Shown here: positions 25,763 through 37,684 of the stretch, piece after piece
Position numbering within the stretch: the stretch's first letter is position 1
Layout: every line of letters begins with the position of its first letter
Assembly: GCA_022818135.1 (NCBI GenBank)
Contig: JAFMSR010000005.1
Coordinates: forward strand, 29,261,100-29,325,099
Direction of reading: 5' to 3'
DNA length: 64,000 bases
Origin: Saxidomus purpurata
Lineage: Eukaryota; Mollusca; Bivalvia; Venerida; Veneridae
Made by a program: the position numbers and the translations under genes
Notes under the pieces: generated by a model
What the model saw: the letters and a program-made list of their open reading frames with translations, nothing else
Databases searched by the model: none
Told to the model about the DNA's origin: nothing

Positions 25763-26826
25763 GTGAGTATTTATTTAGATGATATCTATAAATACATTGT
25801 AATATACATGAATAAAGTTTTATACCCCATAAAGTTTGATGACCATTGTATTAAGTGAATTTCAGTTATTGACTTTAAACTGTTGTTAATTGAATGTCAA
25901 CGTGACCAGGACTTTTGTCCTACAGACCTTAATTCAATTGAAGTCATTTCATTTAGTGATTTTCAGCGAGTATTCATTACATAAATAATTCTGTACAGTC
26001 TGTAACGTTCAGCTTTGTAATATCTGTGAAATCATAACATACCGCTCCTTATTTTCTTAACACCCAATGTCTCTTTTATCTAATGAAGGATTTCCATTCA
26101 GCTTCGGTACAATGCTCTTCTCATTGAGGCCACAAGTAACACATATCATACAACAACGCCTGATTTAAGTCATTGTCATTGATCAGGGGTCAAATATCAT
26201 AAATTATAACTCTTCAACGTCTCGAATAATTTTCATTACGTGTTGATCAAAGCTCATTTAATAGAAACGACAGTTGGAACTTTTGTTCCAAATGCACTCG
26301 TTCGAACGACGTAAAATGGCAGGAGATCTTTCTCCTAATTTCTGTTGATGGGCTTTCATAGAGCTTGTGCGAAATATTCATAGTGTCGAAACGACGATGG
26401 TCAAGATAAAACGTAGGGGTCATAGCTCATACAACTACTCTCAACCTGAGTATTCAGATTAAACGTCTTCTTAAACTGTAGATTTATTAGAAACTACAAA
26501 TCGTCAGACAAATTGTTACTTCAGAATCAATGATGGAATAATACACCATTGAGGTAAGGTGACTAAATGTCAGAATTCCAATAATGCTATAATTAAAGAT
26601 TAAGACTAAATTCTTTCACTGATCTTAAAGGAGACATACACATACCTATGCAGCAAGTACATGCAAAGATAGATAGTGCGTTTGTGGCAATTCCTAGATT
26701 CATTTTGTATTGAACATGTATAAATTTACCGCAATAATTAATTCCCATTGAATTAATGACATTTTTTGGTTAATGCAGCCTGAATTTAATACATTATGAC
26801 AATGTTATCTTTAATTTTATTTGGTA

Positions 26827-27834
26827 CAGGGTGTCTCATAATATATGTTACCATTACAAACTACTATAAAAGATACATATAATGAAAAATGCAGTCATGT
26901 CATATATCATTCTGAAGGAGACAGAATAAAGTTTTTTGTGGTGTAGAAAATACGCGAAAATATTGACGTCATGACGTCATTAACGACGTCGTCTAAACAA
27001 GTCGTTTTTCCAAGATGGCACTGTCCACGGAGCAGCGCACAAAAGTTGTTAAACTGTATTATAAGAGTTATTCACCAGTTAGTGATCAGATCAATGCAGA
27101 AATTGTACCCCGATCATTAGAAACTCAGTAAGATGCAAGTGCACAGAATTGTCAAAAGGTTTGAGCAGTCAGGATCAGTTATTGATCGACGCCGTAGCAA
27201 TGCCGGCCGGCCAAAATTAGTCAGGACTTCAGAGAGAATCGAACTGAGAACTGTTATTCTCGGAAACTCCACAAAGGTCTGTACGTACAGTGTAAGGTGA
27301 CATTAATAACAATGCTAGTGGTTTCAGCAATATGGTGCTACTCCGCATACTTCCAGGGAGGTACTGTTGTGGCTTGAGAGAAGGTTCGGTACAAACTTTA
27401 TTTCTTACAGGACAGATACAGTGCGGCCCCCTCACTCTCCCGATCTGAGTCCACTGGACTTTTTCCTCTGAGGATATCTCAAAGACAGAGTGTACAGCCC
27501 CGCCCGGCATTTCTAGAAGATTTAAAAAACATCCATCGAGCGAGAAACAAGACATATTTCAACGGGCACCTGCAAATCTGTGATTTGTAACTTCAAGAAA
27601 CGTCTAGACGTCGTAATTCAACAAAAAGGACGTCATCTGGAACACATGTTGTAAAACTGACGTTTTTTAGGAAACTTGTATAAAGGTTTATGTTTAAGAT
27701 AATCTTCTGATGTCATATATCAAATAAAACTTTATTCTGTCTACAATTACATTGTTACGTTTGTTTAAGCGTGTATTGCATTGGTAAAGAAATATAAAGC
27801 ACCAAAATGGTAACATATATTATGAGACACCCTG
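26827..27834 (+). mobile_element. Mariner/Tc1-type DNA transposon, defective
   Basis: Perfect 29 bp terminal inverted repeats (starting CAGGGTGTCTCATAATATAT) are flanked by TA on each side, as expected for Tc1/mariner insertion. Sister array units at 24535 and 25404 have the uninterrupted site (TTTGGTATACATG), proving insertion. The inside is a decayed transposase: a start at 27015 with a helix-turn-helix-like N-terminus (LSTEQRTKVVKLYY), then GSVIDRRRSNAGRPK, and a late catalytic part PHSPDLSPLDFFL followed by a GYLKDRVYS stretch. Stops and an internal loss separate the two halves, so it cannot encode an active enzyme. Confidence 0.9.
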
Positions 27835-28095
27835 TATATATTAACTAAGAAGTGCATTAATTAAGATTTACACTGAACTCATAACGGCGCATGCTAGTAT
27901 TCTTTTATGTACGAATATTTGGTATACCTTGAATCGAATAACGAACACGTATCGAACTTTAAAATATCTGTTGAAATAATGCTGAATCTCATTGCACGAA
28001 ATTGTGTGTATGTACCATTGAATAAATAAAACGGTTTGTTTGTGATTCTTTATTGAATTTCTATTGCATTTACTGTAACAAATTTCACTTTTTAG

Positions 28096-28176
28096 GTCAA
28101 GATTTGTCCAGGCAACGTTCTGTTTTTTATAGTGAAAGGATGGAATCATCTCTCAGTAACCTGGTAGACTCTATGT
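28096..28176 (+). CDS. Short phase-1 exon B3
   Basis: An 81 bp exon between acceptor CACTTTTTAG and donor GTGAGTATT, phase 1-1, encoding QDLSRQRSVFYSERMESSLS then NLVDSM. Against B2 it differs by substitutions only, several of which change the amino acid (SSSSK to VFYSE). The frame, length and splice sites are all preserved. This pattern fits a duplicated exon that stayed coding while its centre diverged. Confidence 0.6.
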
Positions 28177-29375
28177 GTGAGTATTTACTTGGATGATATC
28201 TATAAATACATTGTACTAATTATACAGGAATAAAGTTTTATACCCCATACAGTTTGATAACCATTGTATTAATTGGATTTCAGTTATTGACTTCAAACTG
28301 TTGTTAATTGAATGTAAACGTGACCAGGACTTTTGTCCTACAGACCTTAAAATCAGTTGAAGTCATTTCATTTAGTGATTTTCAGCGAGTAATCATTACA
28401 TAAATAATTCCGTACAGTCTGTAACGTTCAGCTTTGTAACATCTGTAAAATCGTAACTTACCGCTCCTTATTTTCTAAACACCCAGTATCTCTTTTATCT
28501 TTTGAAGGATTTTCATAAAGCTTCGGTACAATGCTCTTCTTATTGGGGCAACAAGTAACACATATCATACAACTACGTCTGATTTTAGTCATTGTCATTG
28601 ATCAGGGGTCATATTTATTGAATTATATCTCTTCAACGTCTCGAATAACGACGATGGTCAAGATAAAACGTAGGATTCCTAGCTCATACAACTACTCTCA
28701 ACCTGAGTTTTCAGATTAAACGTCTTCTAAAACTTTAGATTTATTAGAAACTACAAATCGTCAGACAAATTGTTGCTACAGAATCAATGATGGCATAATA
28801 CATCAATGAGGTCAGGTGACTATAGGTCAGAATTCCAATAATGCTTTAATCAAAAGTTACACTCATTCACTGATCTTAAAGGAGACACATGCAGTCCAAA
28901 CAGTTAGTACATGTTAAGATAGATCGTGCGATATTGGCAATTCCTAGATTCATTTTGTATTGAAAATGTATAACTTTACCTACATAATTTATTTCCGTTG
29001 AATTAATGATATTACTTGTGGTTAATGCAGCCTCAATTGAGTTCATTATAACAATGATATCCTTAATTTTATTTGGTACATATTTACAAAGAAGTGCATT
29101 TATTTAGATCCGCATTGTACCCATAAGGGCGCATGCTAGTGCTCCTATTTTGTACGAATAGTTGGAATACTTTGAATGGAATAACGGACACGTATCGAAC
29201 TTTAAAATGTCTTATGAAATAACGCTGAATGTGATTGAACAAAATTTTGTTTGTGTATTGTCCGAACACATTAACCTGATCCTGACCTTTATGCATGAAT
29301 ATATTATTCAGTGATTGTGCTGAATAAATCAGCTTTCGTGAGCATATCGTGCATAAGAGGTACTAAAGATGTATT

Positions 29376-29448
29376 AACCGTCGTAGCTAGGTGGTTAGCA
29401 CGTATAATTCTTGACTAAACATTCACGGGTTCGAATCACGTGAATTGT
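29376..29448 (+). repeat. tRNA-like sequence (SINE head)
   Basis: A-box-like TAGCTAGGTGGTTAGCACG and B-box-like GGGTTCGAATCACG lie at tRNA spacing. The ends do not form an acceptor stem, so a retroposed, tRNA-derived repeat is more likely than a tRNA gene. Confidence 0.5.
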
Positions 29449-29943
29449 ATTTTGTTTTTATTTGGCACCAATATGTACAAGGAATGCAGTCGAAAGCGTA
29501 ATACACGAGTATTACTGTTGTGTTTGTTGTTAAAAGATATTAAAATATTGAACAATGAATCAGATAAAATAATATGATATTCCTGAAATATAAATATGTT
29601 TATCTACATTTGATGGGATAAACCTTGAAAAACAAATATCTGCTGATGGGCGTTCATTGAACTTGTGTAATATTTATTTTGTCGAAACGACGATGGTCAA
29701 GGTAAGACTGGGCCGAATAACTTCCCTTAACCGGATTTGTCACATAAAAGGTCTTTTCAAACTTTAGATGTATCAGTAAACTGCAATTCATGTACATGTA
29801 TAGAACTTTAAAACGGCTGATGACAATTTGTTGTATGTGATTGCACGAAATTTCGTTCATGTACCATACAATAAATGGTACTGTAAGGTTTATGATATAG
29901 ATTAAAGTACTTGTATTTAACAAATTTCACTTGTTTTTTCAAG

Positions 29944-30024
29944 GTTTGTCCGATAGACGTAGTTTTCTTAGAGAAATACAAGCACCAAGCTTTTCGTATG
30001 AATATCACAGAGAATCATGTTATG
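29944..30024 (+). CDS. Short phase-1 exon B4
   Basis: An 81 bp exon between acceptor TGTTTTTTCAAG and donor GTGAGTATT, phase 1-1. Its 26 codons read LSDRRSFLREIQAPSFSYEY then HRESCY. It is the most diverged B exon, resembling B1 in its splice context, and is rich in Arg, Ser and Tyr. It is the last array exon before the possible terminal exon at 31759. Confidence 0.57.
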
Positions 30025-30317
30025 GTGAGTATTCACTTGGTTAATATCTATAAAAAGTACACAGGAATAAAGTTCCAAAGCCCATAAAGTTTGATGACCT
30101 ATGTATTAACTGACTGTCAGTTTTGCCTTGTAACTGTTGTTAATTAATTAAATGTCAACGTGACCATGACATCTGTCCTACAGACCTAAAAATAAATCGA
30201 AGTCATTAAATGGTCATGCTTTATTGCGTGTAATAATTACATACAGTCTGTAACATTCAACCTTTTTACATCTTGGAAATTGAAGTATATCGCACCTTAT
30301 TTTCTAACAACCAGAGT

Positions 30318-31379
30318 GAGCTATTAGGATCGCTTTCCGTCCGGGGTCCGTTGTACGTCGTCCGTCTGTCCGTCCGTCCGTCCACCATTTCCTTCAAACC
30401 ACATCTCCTCTGAAACCACTGGGCCAATGTTAATGAAATTTTGCAGGGATGTTCCTTGTATAAAGCTCTATCAAATTTGTTCAAAGAATTCAGTTACATG
30501 CAGAACTCTGGTTGCTATGGCAATAAATAGGAAAAACTATTAAAAAAAATGAAAAAATATTCTCTGAGACCACAAGGCATAGCGCTTAGATATTTGGCAT
30601 GTGGTATTGTCTAGTGGACCTCTACCAAGATTGTTCAAATTATGACACCTGGGTCAAAATTGACCCCACCCGGGTGGTCACTTAGTTTTGCATAGGCTTA
30701 TATATGAAAAAATTAAAAAATCTTCTTCTCTGAAATCACAAGGCATAGAGCTTAGATATTTAGCATGTGGCATTGTCAAGTAGACTTGTACCAAGATTGT
30801 TTAAATTATGACCCCCGGGTCAAAATTGACCCCGTGCGGGTGGTCACTTAGTTTTGCATAGTCTTATATATGAACAAAATTAAAAATCTTCTTCTCTGAA
30901 ACCACAAGGCATAGAGCTTAGATATTTAGCATGTGGCATTGTCTAGTGGACTTGTACCAAGATTGTTCAAATTATAAGCCCCTGGTCAAAATTGACCTTG
31001 CCCGGGGGGTCACTTAGTTTTACATAGGCTTATATAGGAAAACTTTACAAATCTTCTTCTCTGAAACCACAAGGCCTAGAGCTAAGATATTTAGCATGTA
31101 GCATTGTCTAGTGGACCTTCAACAATATTGTTCAAATCATGACTCCCTGGTCAAAATTAACCCTTCCTGGGAGGGGGGAAAGCACTTGATTACACATAGG
31201 CGTATAAAGGGAAAACTTTTAAAAAAACACACAAAGCCGACAGGCAGATAATAAATATTTGAAATGTTACTTAGCATTGTGTAGTGGACTTCTACGAATT
31301 ATGTTAGAATCATGACCCCTTTTATTATAGCAAAATGGTAGTCAGGTGAACGATGTAGGGCCATCATGGCCCTCTTGTC
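30318..31379 (+). mobile_element. Pearl-like element with tandem-repeat core (P3)
   Basis: It begins with GTCCG-rich sequence (CGTCCGTCTGTCCGTCCGTC), then CACCATTTCCTTCAAACCAC, four to five units of about 165-170 bp each with AAACCACAAGGCATAGAGCT, TTGTCTAGTGGAC and GTGGTCACTTAGTTTTGCAT, and ends GGCCATCATGGCCCTCTTG. The flanks AACACCCAG...TATCTTTTGAAGG are contiguous in other array units (for example 28480-28506), so the insertion limits are well supported. Same family as 33270-35225. Confidence 0.8.
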
Positions 31380-31403
31380 TTTTAAAGGATTTTTATAAAG
31401 CTT

Positions 31404-31520
31404 AGTTTAGTTTAAACAATATTTTATTTTGCATATACATGTAGTTCATAATACATGTACATACAACAAACATCATTATTAGGATTGAGAAGGAAGGTAT
31501 AAGCTTATTTAAATTCTTCC
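31404..31520 (-). mobile_element. Short retroelement 3' tail, with target duplication
   Basis: About 115 bp are inserted between two copies of AAAGCTT, breaking the array phrase ATAAAGCTTCGGTA. Read on the minus strand it ends CAAAATAAAATATTGTTTAA, with a polyadenylation-like AATAAA and a short tail. It is probably the extreme 3' end of a LINE or a SINE. Confidence 0.55.
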
Positions 31521-31758
31521 CTTAAATAAAGCTTCGGTAAAATGCTCTTCTCATTGAGGCCACAAGAAACACATATCATACAACTACGGCTGGTTAAAAT
31601 CATTGTCATTGATAAGGGTCAAATGGCATGAATTATATCTCTTATACCTCTCGAATAATTTTCATCACGTGTTGTTAAAGGCTCATTTAATAGAAACGTT
31701 ATTTGAAACCCATGGTCTTAACGTACCTACACACAAATAACATAACACAATGTTGCAG

Positions 31759-32195
31759 TGGGTAAGACTTCGATAGGCTTTATTGTTGGAGGAATTTTCT
31801 TTTTACAAATATACAATGATTATATTTCGATAATACATTTATCATTCCTTTATATTCAATTCCAACACATATATGTAAGTTTTATTCATGTTTGTATGCT
31901 TCAACAAAATCTGCAGGCATCTGGAGTTCAAATATTCACCATTGAAACCACATATTGTGTTGTATATTCATCTACAGAATGGCAGCCGTCCACGAAACGA
32001 AACCTCGTTGTATTTTTTAGTTTCTTTTATAGAGGAAATAAACGTGTGTCCGTAACACGGAGAGTGTTTGATTTAACCGCACTCGACGCTAGTGTTGTCA
32101 AACCAAATGCACCCCTGGCTGAGCTAATTAAATCGTCCATTCCTCCAAATATAGGAACTACGGACTGTGTCCTAGCAAGCATATATTATTTGTAG
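31759..32195 (+). CDS. Candidate terminal exon, unknown product
   Basis: After the acceptor ACAATGTTGCAG the frame opens in phase 1 and stays open for 145 codons to a stop at 32193. The first part is hydrophobic (GFIVGGIFFLQIY), and the end reads IGTTDCVLASIYYL. AATAAA follows at 32308, about 110 bp after the stop, so a terminal exon is plausible. It would receive any of the phase-1 B exons in frame. An in-frame GTAAGT...TCTGCAG pair at 31873-31914 could be a 42 bp intron but is probably too short. No domain is recognised. Confidence 0.35.
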
Positions 32196-32539
32196 AACAT
32201 ATTTGTACAAAGCATTACAATCATATGACATAAACTAGAACAACAGAACTGAAGTTGTATAAAATCCATTGCTTCTTAAAAATTCTCTATTACCGTTTTC
32301 GAATTTGAATAAAATTAACGTCTCGAATGAAGCGAAGTCAAGCCTAGAATGAAAACCTCGCTCTATTTTGCCGCCGTATACAGCCTAATACCACGTACTA
32401 ACCGTTATGCACATTTGTGATTCCCGCCTGGTTAAGACATTTGTTCTGCACTATACTACGTAACGTGCAGAACTTTCAATTTTAACTACACGCGTTCGAA
32501 CAACGTAAAATGTCAGGTGCCTCTATATCCTTATTTAGT

Positions 32540-32830
32540 TTATGTTTTTCGGTGGTTTATTGAAATATAACGGTGGATTATATCCCGATAAACTCACTGT
32601 CCGCTCAGTGAAAATTATCAAAATCTGTTACCCTGATTACCGTCAAAAAGTATATCGAGCGTAATGAATGCCGGAAACTATATGACCATGACGTCGTTAA
32701 AATGACGTCATATTTTCGTTGTTTCTGATGACGTTTCCCGCGATGTTTGAGATTTTATCAAAAATAAACTCAACAAAAGTAGAGTTTGAGACATAAAATA
32801 AACAGAAATCATTTAAAAATCATTTAATTT
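32540..32830 (+). repeat. Interspersed repeat 'DR' family, copy 2
   Basis: Shares GACGTCGTTAAAATGACGTC, TTTCTGATGACGTTTCCCGC and AACTCAACAAAAGTAGAGTT with the other copies. It lacks the GTGATATTACACC end, so it is partial. Confidence 0.75.
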
Positions 32831-32834
32831 AATA

Positions 32835-33265
32835 GACTACGCCCAGGTTCTAACTTGATTTTACACTTTTTGTTTTTCTACATTTGTACATTGTATATAC
32901 ACATTTATATGTAAACATTTATGATTAAAGACAAATAATTCAATTGATAAAACTGGTGTCAAATTTCTTGCCCCGTTCTTTCCTATCAAGATTCTTTAGT
33001 GAAATTAAAATATCGATATTGCATCAGGATATGATAAAGAAACTTATTATAATAAGGTGGGTCGTTAAGGAGTTGTAGATTCCCGCAAGCATCAGTGTTG
33101 TTGGGCACTGACCTAGGTCAGTCTCGGTTTAGAATAATATCTTTTGTTTTAGGAAACATGCCTCTTAATCTCCTGCACATAAAGCACGTGTATTAAAATC
33201 TGCAAAGCAACGAGACGACGGATCAACAAAAATGTACCGGCTTTGTTATGTCACATGGCACAATG
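32835..33265. other. No gene seen
   Basis: AT-rich sequence between two repeat insertions. Nothing is recognised. Confidence 0.5.
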
Positions 33266-33269
33266 TGCT

Positions 33270-35225
33270 GGGGTGACCTATTGCAATCATTCACCGTACG
33301 TCGTACGTCTATTCACCATTTCCTTCGAACGACATCTCCTTTGATTCCACTAAGTCAAAGCTGATGAAACTTGACAGGGATGTTCCTTGTGTGAAAGTCT
33401 ACCAAAACAACAAATAGGAAATCTTTTAAAACCCACTTCTCAAAATTCGCAAAGTCTTTACTTTGCTATTTGGTGTCTAGCATTGTTTGGTGGACCTCTA
33501 TCAAGCTTTTTCATTTAGGCATAACTTTCCACATCATGACTATTATAAGCTTAGCTTTTACCCTTTCAAAAATTAAGAAGTTTAAGCTAAGGTTGTTTTT
33601 ATATATAAGACACAATTAACACTTAAGTCTAAGTGGCATCTATCATAATTAAGTAATGCATGTCAGTTGACAGCAGACAAAGGATTTAAAATCTATTTAG
33701 CTTCTCCATTGCTATCAAATGTGATTGTTTGTATTTGTTAGAACAGAACACTAGTTTTTTGCACGTATTCCATTGAAAGATATAATTAGCCAACAATAGA
33801 TTATCTCAAAGTTACATAGGTTAGTATTATTTTGTTTATTTCTTAAATATGTATGTTTTTTCTTTTAATACATTTTAGTTAACATTGCCAGTAAAAGTAT
33901 ATAATTTGCCAGCAGACGGAAATAACTTTCATATTATTATAATTACTAAAAACTTTCATTTTTGTTTTCCAAAACACTGCAACCGTTACAATAGCGTCCG
34001 TACTAAATATTATCTTAAAAATTTAGACATGAAATCCTAATTAAATATTATTTTGCAATCAAATCACCCTAATAATATCAAATAATAGTTGCACTTCCCC
34101 GTAACGTCCTCTCTCGTTGATTGCAATTTGAAGTAATTTCCTTCAGTACTTTAAGGGTTATGCTCCGGACACGAAAATGTAAATAAGGGGTTCATAAAAA
34201 AATAGGTACGGTAGAAGTATGGTTCTTAGGCACTGTACTTCCCATTATTGTGCTCTATCTTTGTGAGAAGTTTCAGGCAATTCCCCTGAAGCACTTTTAG
34301 AGATATGTTACGGACAAATTTATGACCTGGACAAAATAAAGCAAGAACGGGAGGCGATTAAAAGAAGCCAACAAAGAGTTATGGTGCACATTCCTCTCGC
34401 ATTATTTGCAATTCGAAAGAATTTCCTTCAGCACTTTTCGAGTTATGCTCCAGACAATAAAATGAAACAAAGGGGGATAGTTCAAAATAGGGCAAGGTAA
34501 AGTTAAAACTCTTGGGTACTGCAGTTTTCAGCATTGTGCTCTATCACTGTATTATTTATAACAAAAAAATAAAGAAAATGTAAGAAAGGGGGATACTACA
34601 AAAATAAGGCAAGATAGAGTAAAGGTTCTTGGGTTCTGCACTTCCCATTTCTGTGTTCTACATGTATCACTGTATTACGTTTCAAGAAATTCTTTTTTGT
34701 ACTTTTTAAGTTACGCTCCGGACAAAATATATAATGAAAATGTAACAAAAGGAGATAATTACAAACTTTGGTTAGATAGAGTTATGGTTCCTTGGCACTG
34801 CACTTTCCCTGATAGTGCTGTATCATTGTATAAAATTTCAAGTAATTCCCTTTCATACTTTTGGAGTTATGCTTCGGGCCAAACAGTGGGGACGGACGGA
34901 CAAACGAGTCGATTTCTGTATGCCACCCGCAGTTTCTTCGAGGGCATAAAAAGTCTCGTTGTCAAAAACTCAATGGCATAGAGCTGAGATATTTGGTGTG
35001 TGGTAATTTTTTGTATCATTTTGTTTAAAGAATTTTTCAGTGGTCATTTTCCTAAACTAGGCTAACTTTGCTTTTATGTCAAAATTGGCCCCACCTTTTT
35101 GCCAAAATATTAGCTTTAAGAACTAACATGTACTGTTCTTTGTGCTTTGCGACGCGTTGTGAACCTTGTACTATAGCCGATGGTAAACAGATGAGCGATA
35201 TAAGGCCATCATGACCCTCTTGTTT
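33270..35225 (+). mobile_element. Pearl-like element (P4), interrupted by another
   Basis: The left end (ACGTCGTACGTCTATTCACC, then ATTTCCTTCGAACGACATCT) and the right end (AAGGCCATCATGACCCTCTTG) match P3 at 30.3-31.4 kb. The repeat core breaks off near 33515 and resumes near 34960 (CAATGGCATAGAGCTGAGAT), because other sequence has been inserted. Confidence 0.65.
34080..34955 (-). mobile_element. Second tandem-core element (P5) nested in P4
   Basis: About five units of roughly 130-165 bp share the phrases AATTTCCTTCAGTACTTT, GTTATGCTCCGGACA and GCACTGTACTTCCCATT. The right end has GGACGGACGGACAAAC, the reverse complement of the GTCCGTCC lead seen in P1 and P3, then GAGGGCATAAAAA. It is therefore inverted relative to P4. 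Its left limit is uncertain, and 33520-34080 could belong to it or to a separate insertion. Small open frames inside are not genes. Confidence 0.6.
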
Positions 35226-35229
35226 TACT

Positions 35230-36525
35230 ATTTTTTTTACATATAAGCAATTGCTAGCCTGGTCACCAGTCCATAAAATATCTCTTTTACTAATTAATAG
35301 TTCACTGGTTTATTTTTCTATACATATAAAACTGCCAAAGTGTTTTACACAAAATCATTTTAGTCTAGCACTTCATCTTCATTTGTGAATTTAACCATGT
35401 AGTAGTATAATACATTGATACCATAATCAGGCATATTATAAGTCTAGTTAGCAGTCACAGTGTCAGAATTGGCTGGATTAGGCATACGTTTTCTATGCAA
35501 TTAAGGTATCAAACATAGAAAGATTTTCAGGTGTTTTATCAAGTCCTACTTTACACCGTTTACATTCGTTTTATGTGACTTTCAGAACATGGAATTAGTT
35601 TTTCGTACATGCCTCTACGTTGTGCAATGAATTTATGCAATATAAACGTAGTACAAGAACACTTTCCGCGTAAACTATTTAAACTAGAACATATGTATGT
35701 GAACTTGGAAAAGTTTCTTGAAGTCATGCGTCAATATTTATGATATGGTAGTAATGACGGAATCTCTTAGCGTGTTCATGACCTTAAAATCGCTCTGATT
35801 CAATTAAAAGGACAGCCAAGTCAGTATTCCCCGTCTTGTGCCGTCCTGCCAAAATTTCACTTCTCTAAAGCCTCGACTCACTTGAAGGAAATATGTTTGA
35901 TACTAATTTAGTGACGTTCGAACAAAATAGCGTAGTATTTTTTTAATAGACATCACCTACCTTTGTTTTAAATATATGTCACATTACTGGAATAAAATAA
36001 AGTTTCAGGTGGGCAAAACGGTTAGAATTAAGTAAAAAAGACTATTGTTTCTGTGTTGCCACACAAAACTACTTTATCTAAAAATTGCTTCTTTCGTAAA
36101 TAGGCAAACGCCGCAAAACAATACAAGTCTGGCAATGCTAGCTTCGTGTTGTTGTTTTTTTTCGTTACGAAGTACCTAAGATTTTGTGATTTATGTATGA
36201 CTTTTCCACAATCACTCGCCTACGTTACCACTATAAGGTTTGGCTACTTCAGGTAAATATTTCAGGCAAGGGTATATTTAAATTAACAAAATTAATATGG
36301 TATTTATCACATAATAGTATGGGTTGTCTAGGCCTAGCGTCTTTTGAGACTTTGACAACATATATGACACTAATTAGAACTATAAAAAAACTGCCTCTCT
36401 GAGTTTACACGAAGTATACCTCCAAAGGATATGGTTTAAGGCTAATTGACCTAATTGTCTTCCTTGAAACTAAATTATCCAGTTTATCGATTAGGTGTTA
36501 TCGATCAAATTATTTGAAATATGTA
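35230..36525. other. No gene recognised
   Basis: AT-rich sequence with only short open frames (for example 36193-36402 plus strand) lacking domain or splice support. Confidence 0.45.
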
Positions 36526-36534
36526 GGATAACCG

Positions 36535-37345
36535 AAGGTTAGCATATAGTAATCTCAGCGTCCGTCTCTCCACCTGTCTGTGAGTGTGTCTGTCCTTCCA
36601 TTTTCGCTTTTGTGACTAGGCTGCAGCTTTGTCATGGAAGAAGGGTTTTTCATATCATTTTGGTATTAATGTTCAGCACATAAAGTCGACTTGTCGCATG
36701 CAAGACCCACGTCCATACTCCGGGCTGTAAATTTGTTTTGGGGAATTTTAAAATGATATGACAAAAAAGTTCAGCACATGACGATGACGTGTCGCGTGCA
36801 CGACCCCCGTCACTACCTCAAAGGTCAAGGTCACACTTTGATTTTCATGGTACCTGTTATCCTGTATATAATTATTAACGTTCGTGTCAGGGCTGTAACT
36901 TTAAAGGCTTTTAAAACATCTCGGCATATTTGTTCTACACATTAAGACGACGTGTCGCGTTAAGGTCCCGTGTCCCTAATTCAAAGGTCAAGATCACACT
37001 TATAAGTTTAAAGGCCGTGAAGGCCAAGGTCACACCTTGTCTTAGAATCCTGCATATATCCATATATTCATGTCCGGTTTGTAACTGTAATGCATTCGCG
37101 GATTTCAAAATAATTAAAATATGATGTGCGCTTTCTCTCTTGTGTGCTGTGTGGCCGTCCGTCTTTTTTTCCTGTTCAGACTGTTACCCTGTTACACATT
37201 GAAGGATTTTAAAATAAATTGGCACAACTCTTCACCATATGTAGATAAAGTGTCGTGCGCAAGTACCGGGTCTTCACTTTGAAGTATGAGACATCACTTC
37301 AGGGGCATTTGTCACGTATGAGTGACAGCTCTTGTTGGCTCATCA
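36535..37345 (+). mobile_element. Pearl-like element of a third type (P6)
   Basis: It opens with AGCGTCCGTCTCTCCACCTG, then three or four diverged units of roughly 190 bp with GTTCAGCACAT, GACGTGTCGCGTGCACGACC and CAAAGGTCAAGGTCACACTT. It closes near GGGGCATTTGTCACGTATGA. The architecture is as in P1 and P3 but the sequence differs. Confidence 0.6.
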
Positions 37346-37684
37346 CAAAGCAACATAATGATTTTTTGAGAATAAAGGACTTTATACATTATCAAAACAA
37401 TTTGTACAGTTTTAGAGCTAGTTTGGTGGTCGACAAACATATAGCGATTGAACATCTGAATTTCCAATGTTCATTATAACATGTGCATTGTATAATATCC
37501 ATTGAATGTAGCATTCAACACCGATCTTCAAACAATTTCTTCTGGGGCCTCACTCTGGCCTTTCAAATTCAACCCCAAGGAAACAGAATACCATATCTTA
37601 TCGCGTAAAACCCGTCTTATTTCTCATACAGTCGTGGCGATAAAACACTGTGAAGGTCAATGCACAAACAATTAGTTTATACTA

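Larger units (their letters stand above)
22462..31700 (+). repeat. Tandem array of intron units carrying B exons
   Basis: A phrase close to CAGAATCAATGATGGCATAA recurs at about 22478, 24248, 25107, 26521 and 28781. Each copy is followed by the same order of landmarks: GGTCAGGTGAC, TTAAGACTACA, AGTACATGCAAAGATAGA, a TTTGGTATAC-type site, ATCGAACTTTAAAATATCTG, an exon (in four of five units), the AGTTTGATGACC sequence, AACACCCAGTATCTC and ACACATATCATACAAC. Spacings between unit starts are about 1.8, 0.86, 1.4 and 2.3 kb. The 0.86 kb unit lacks its exon; the 2.3 kb unit contains a mariner-type insertion. A pearl-like element and a short LINE tail interrupt the last unit. Confidence 0.85.

Noticed and set aside
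27229..27555. 108-codon minus-strand open frame
   Set aside because: It is the antisense shadow of the decayed mariner-type transposase, whose motifs read on the plus strand.
30345..31300. CRISPR-like regular repeat array
   Set aside because: Units of about 165-170 bp are directly adjacent and diverged, with no short repeat plus unique spacer pattern. It is the core of a pearl-like element.
31873..31914. 42 bp intron inside the candidate terminal exon
   Set aside because: Donor GTAAGT and acceptor TCTGCAG are good and in phase, but the length is below what animal splicing usually tolerates and the frame is open through it.
34697..34981. 94-codon plus-strand open frame
   Set aside because: It lies in the tandem core and GGACGGAC end of a repeat element; the reading is not conserved between units.
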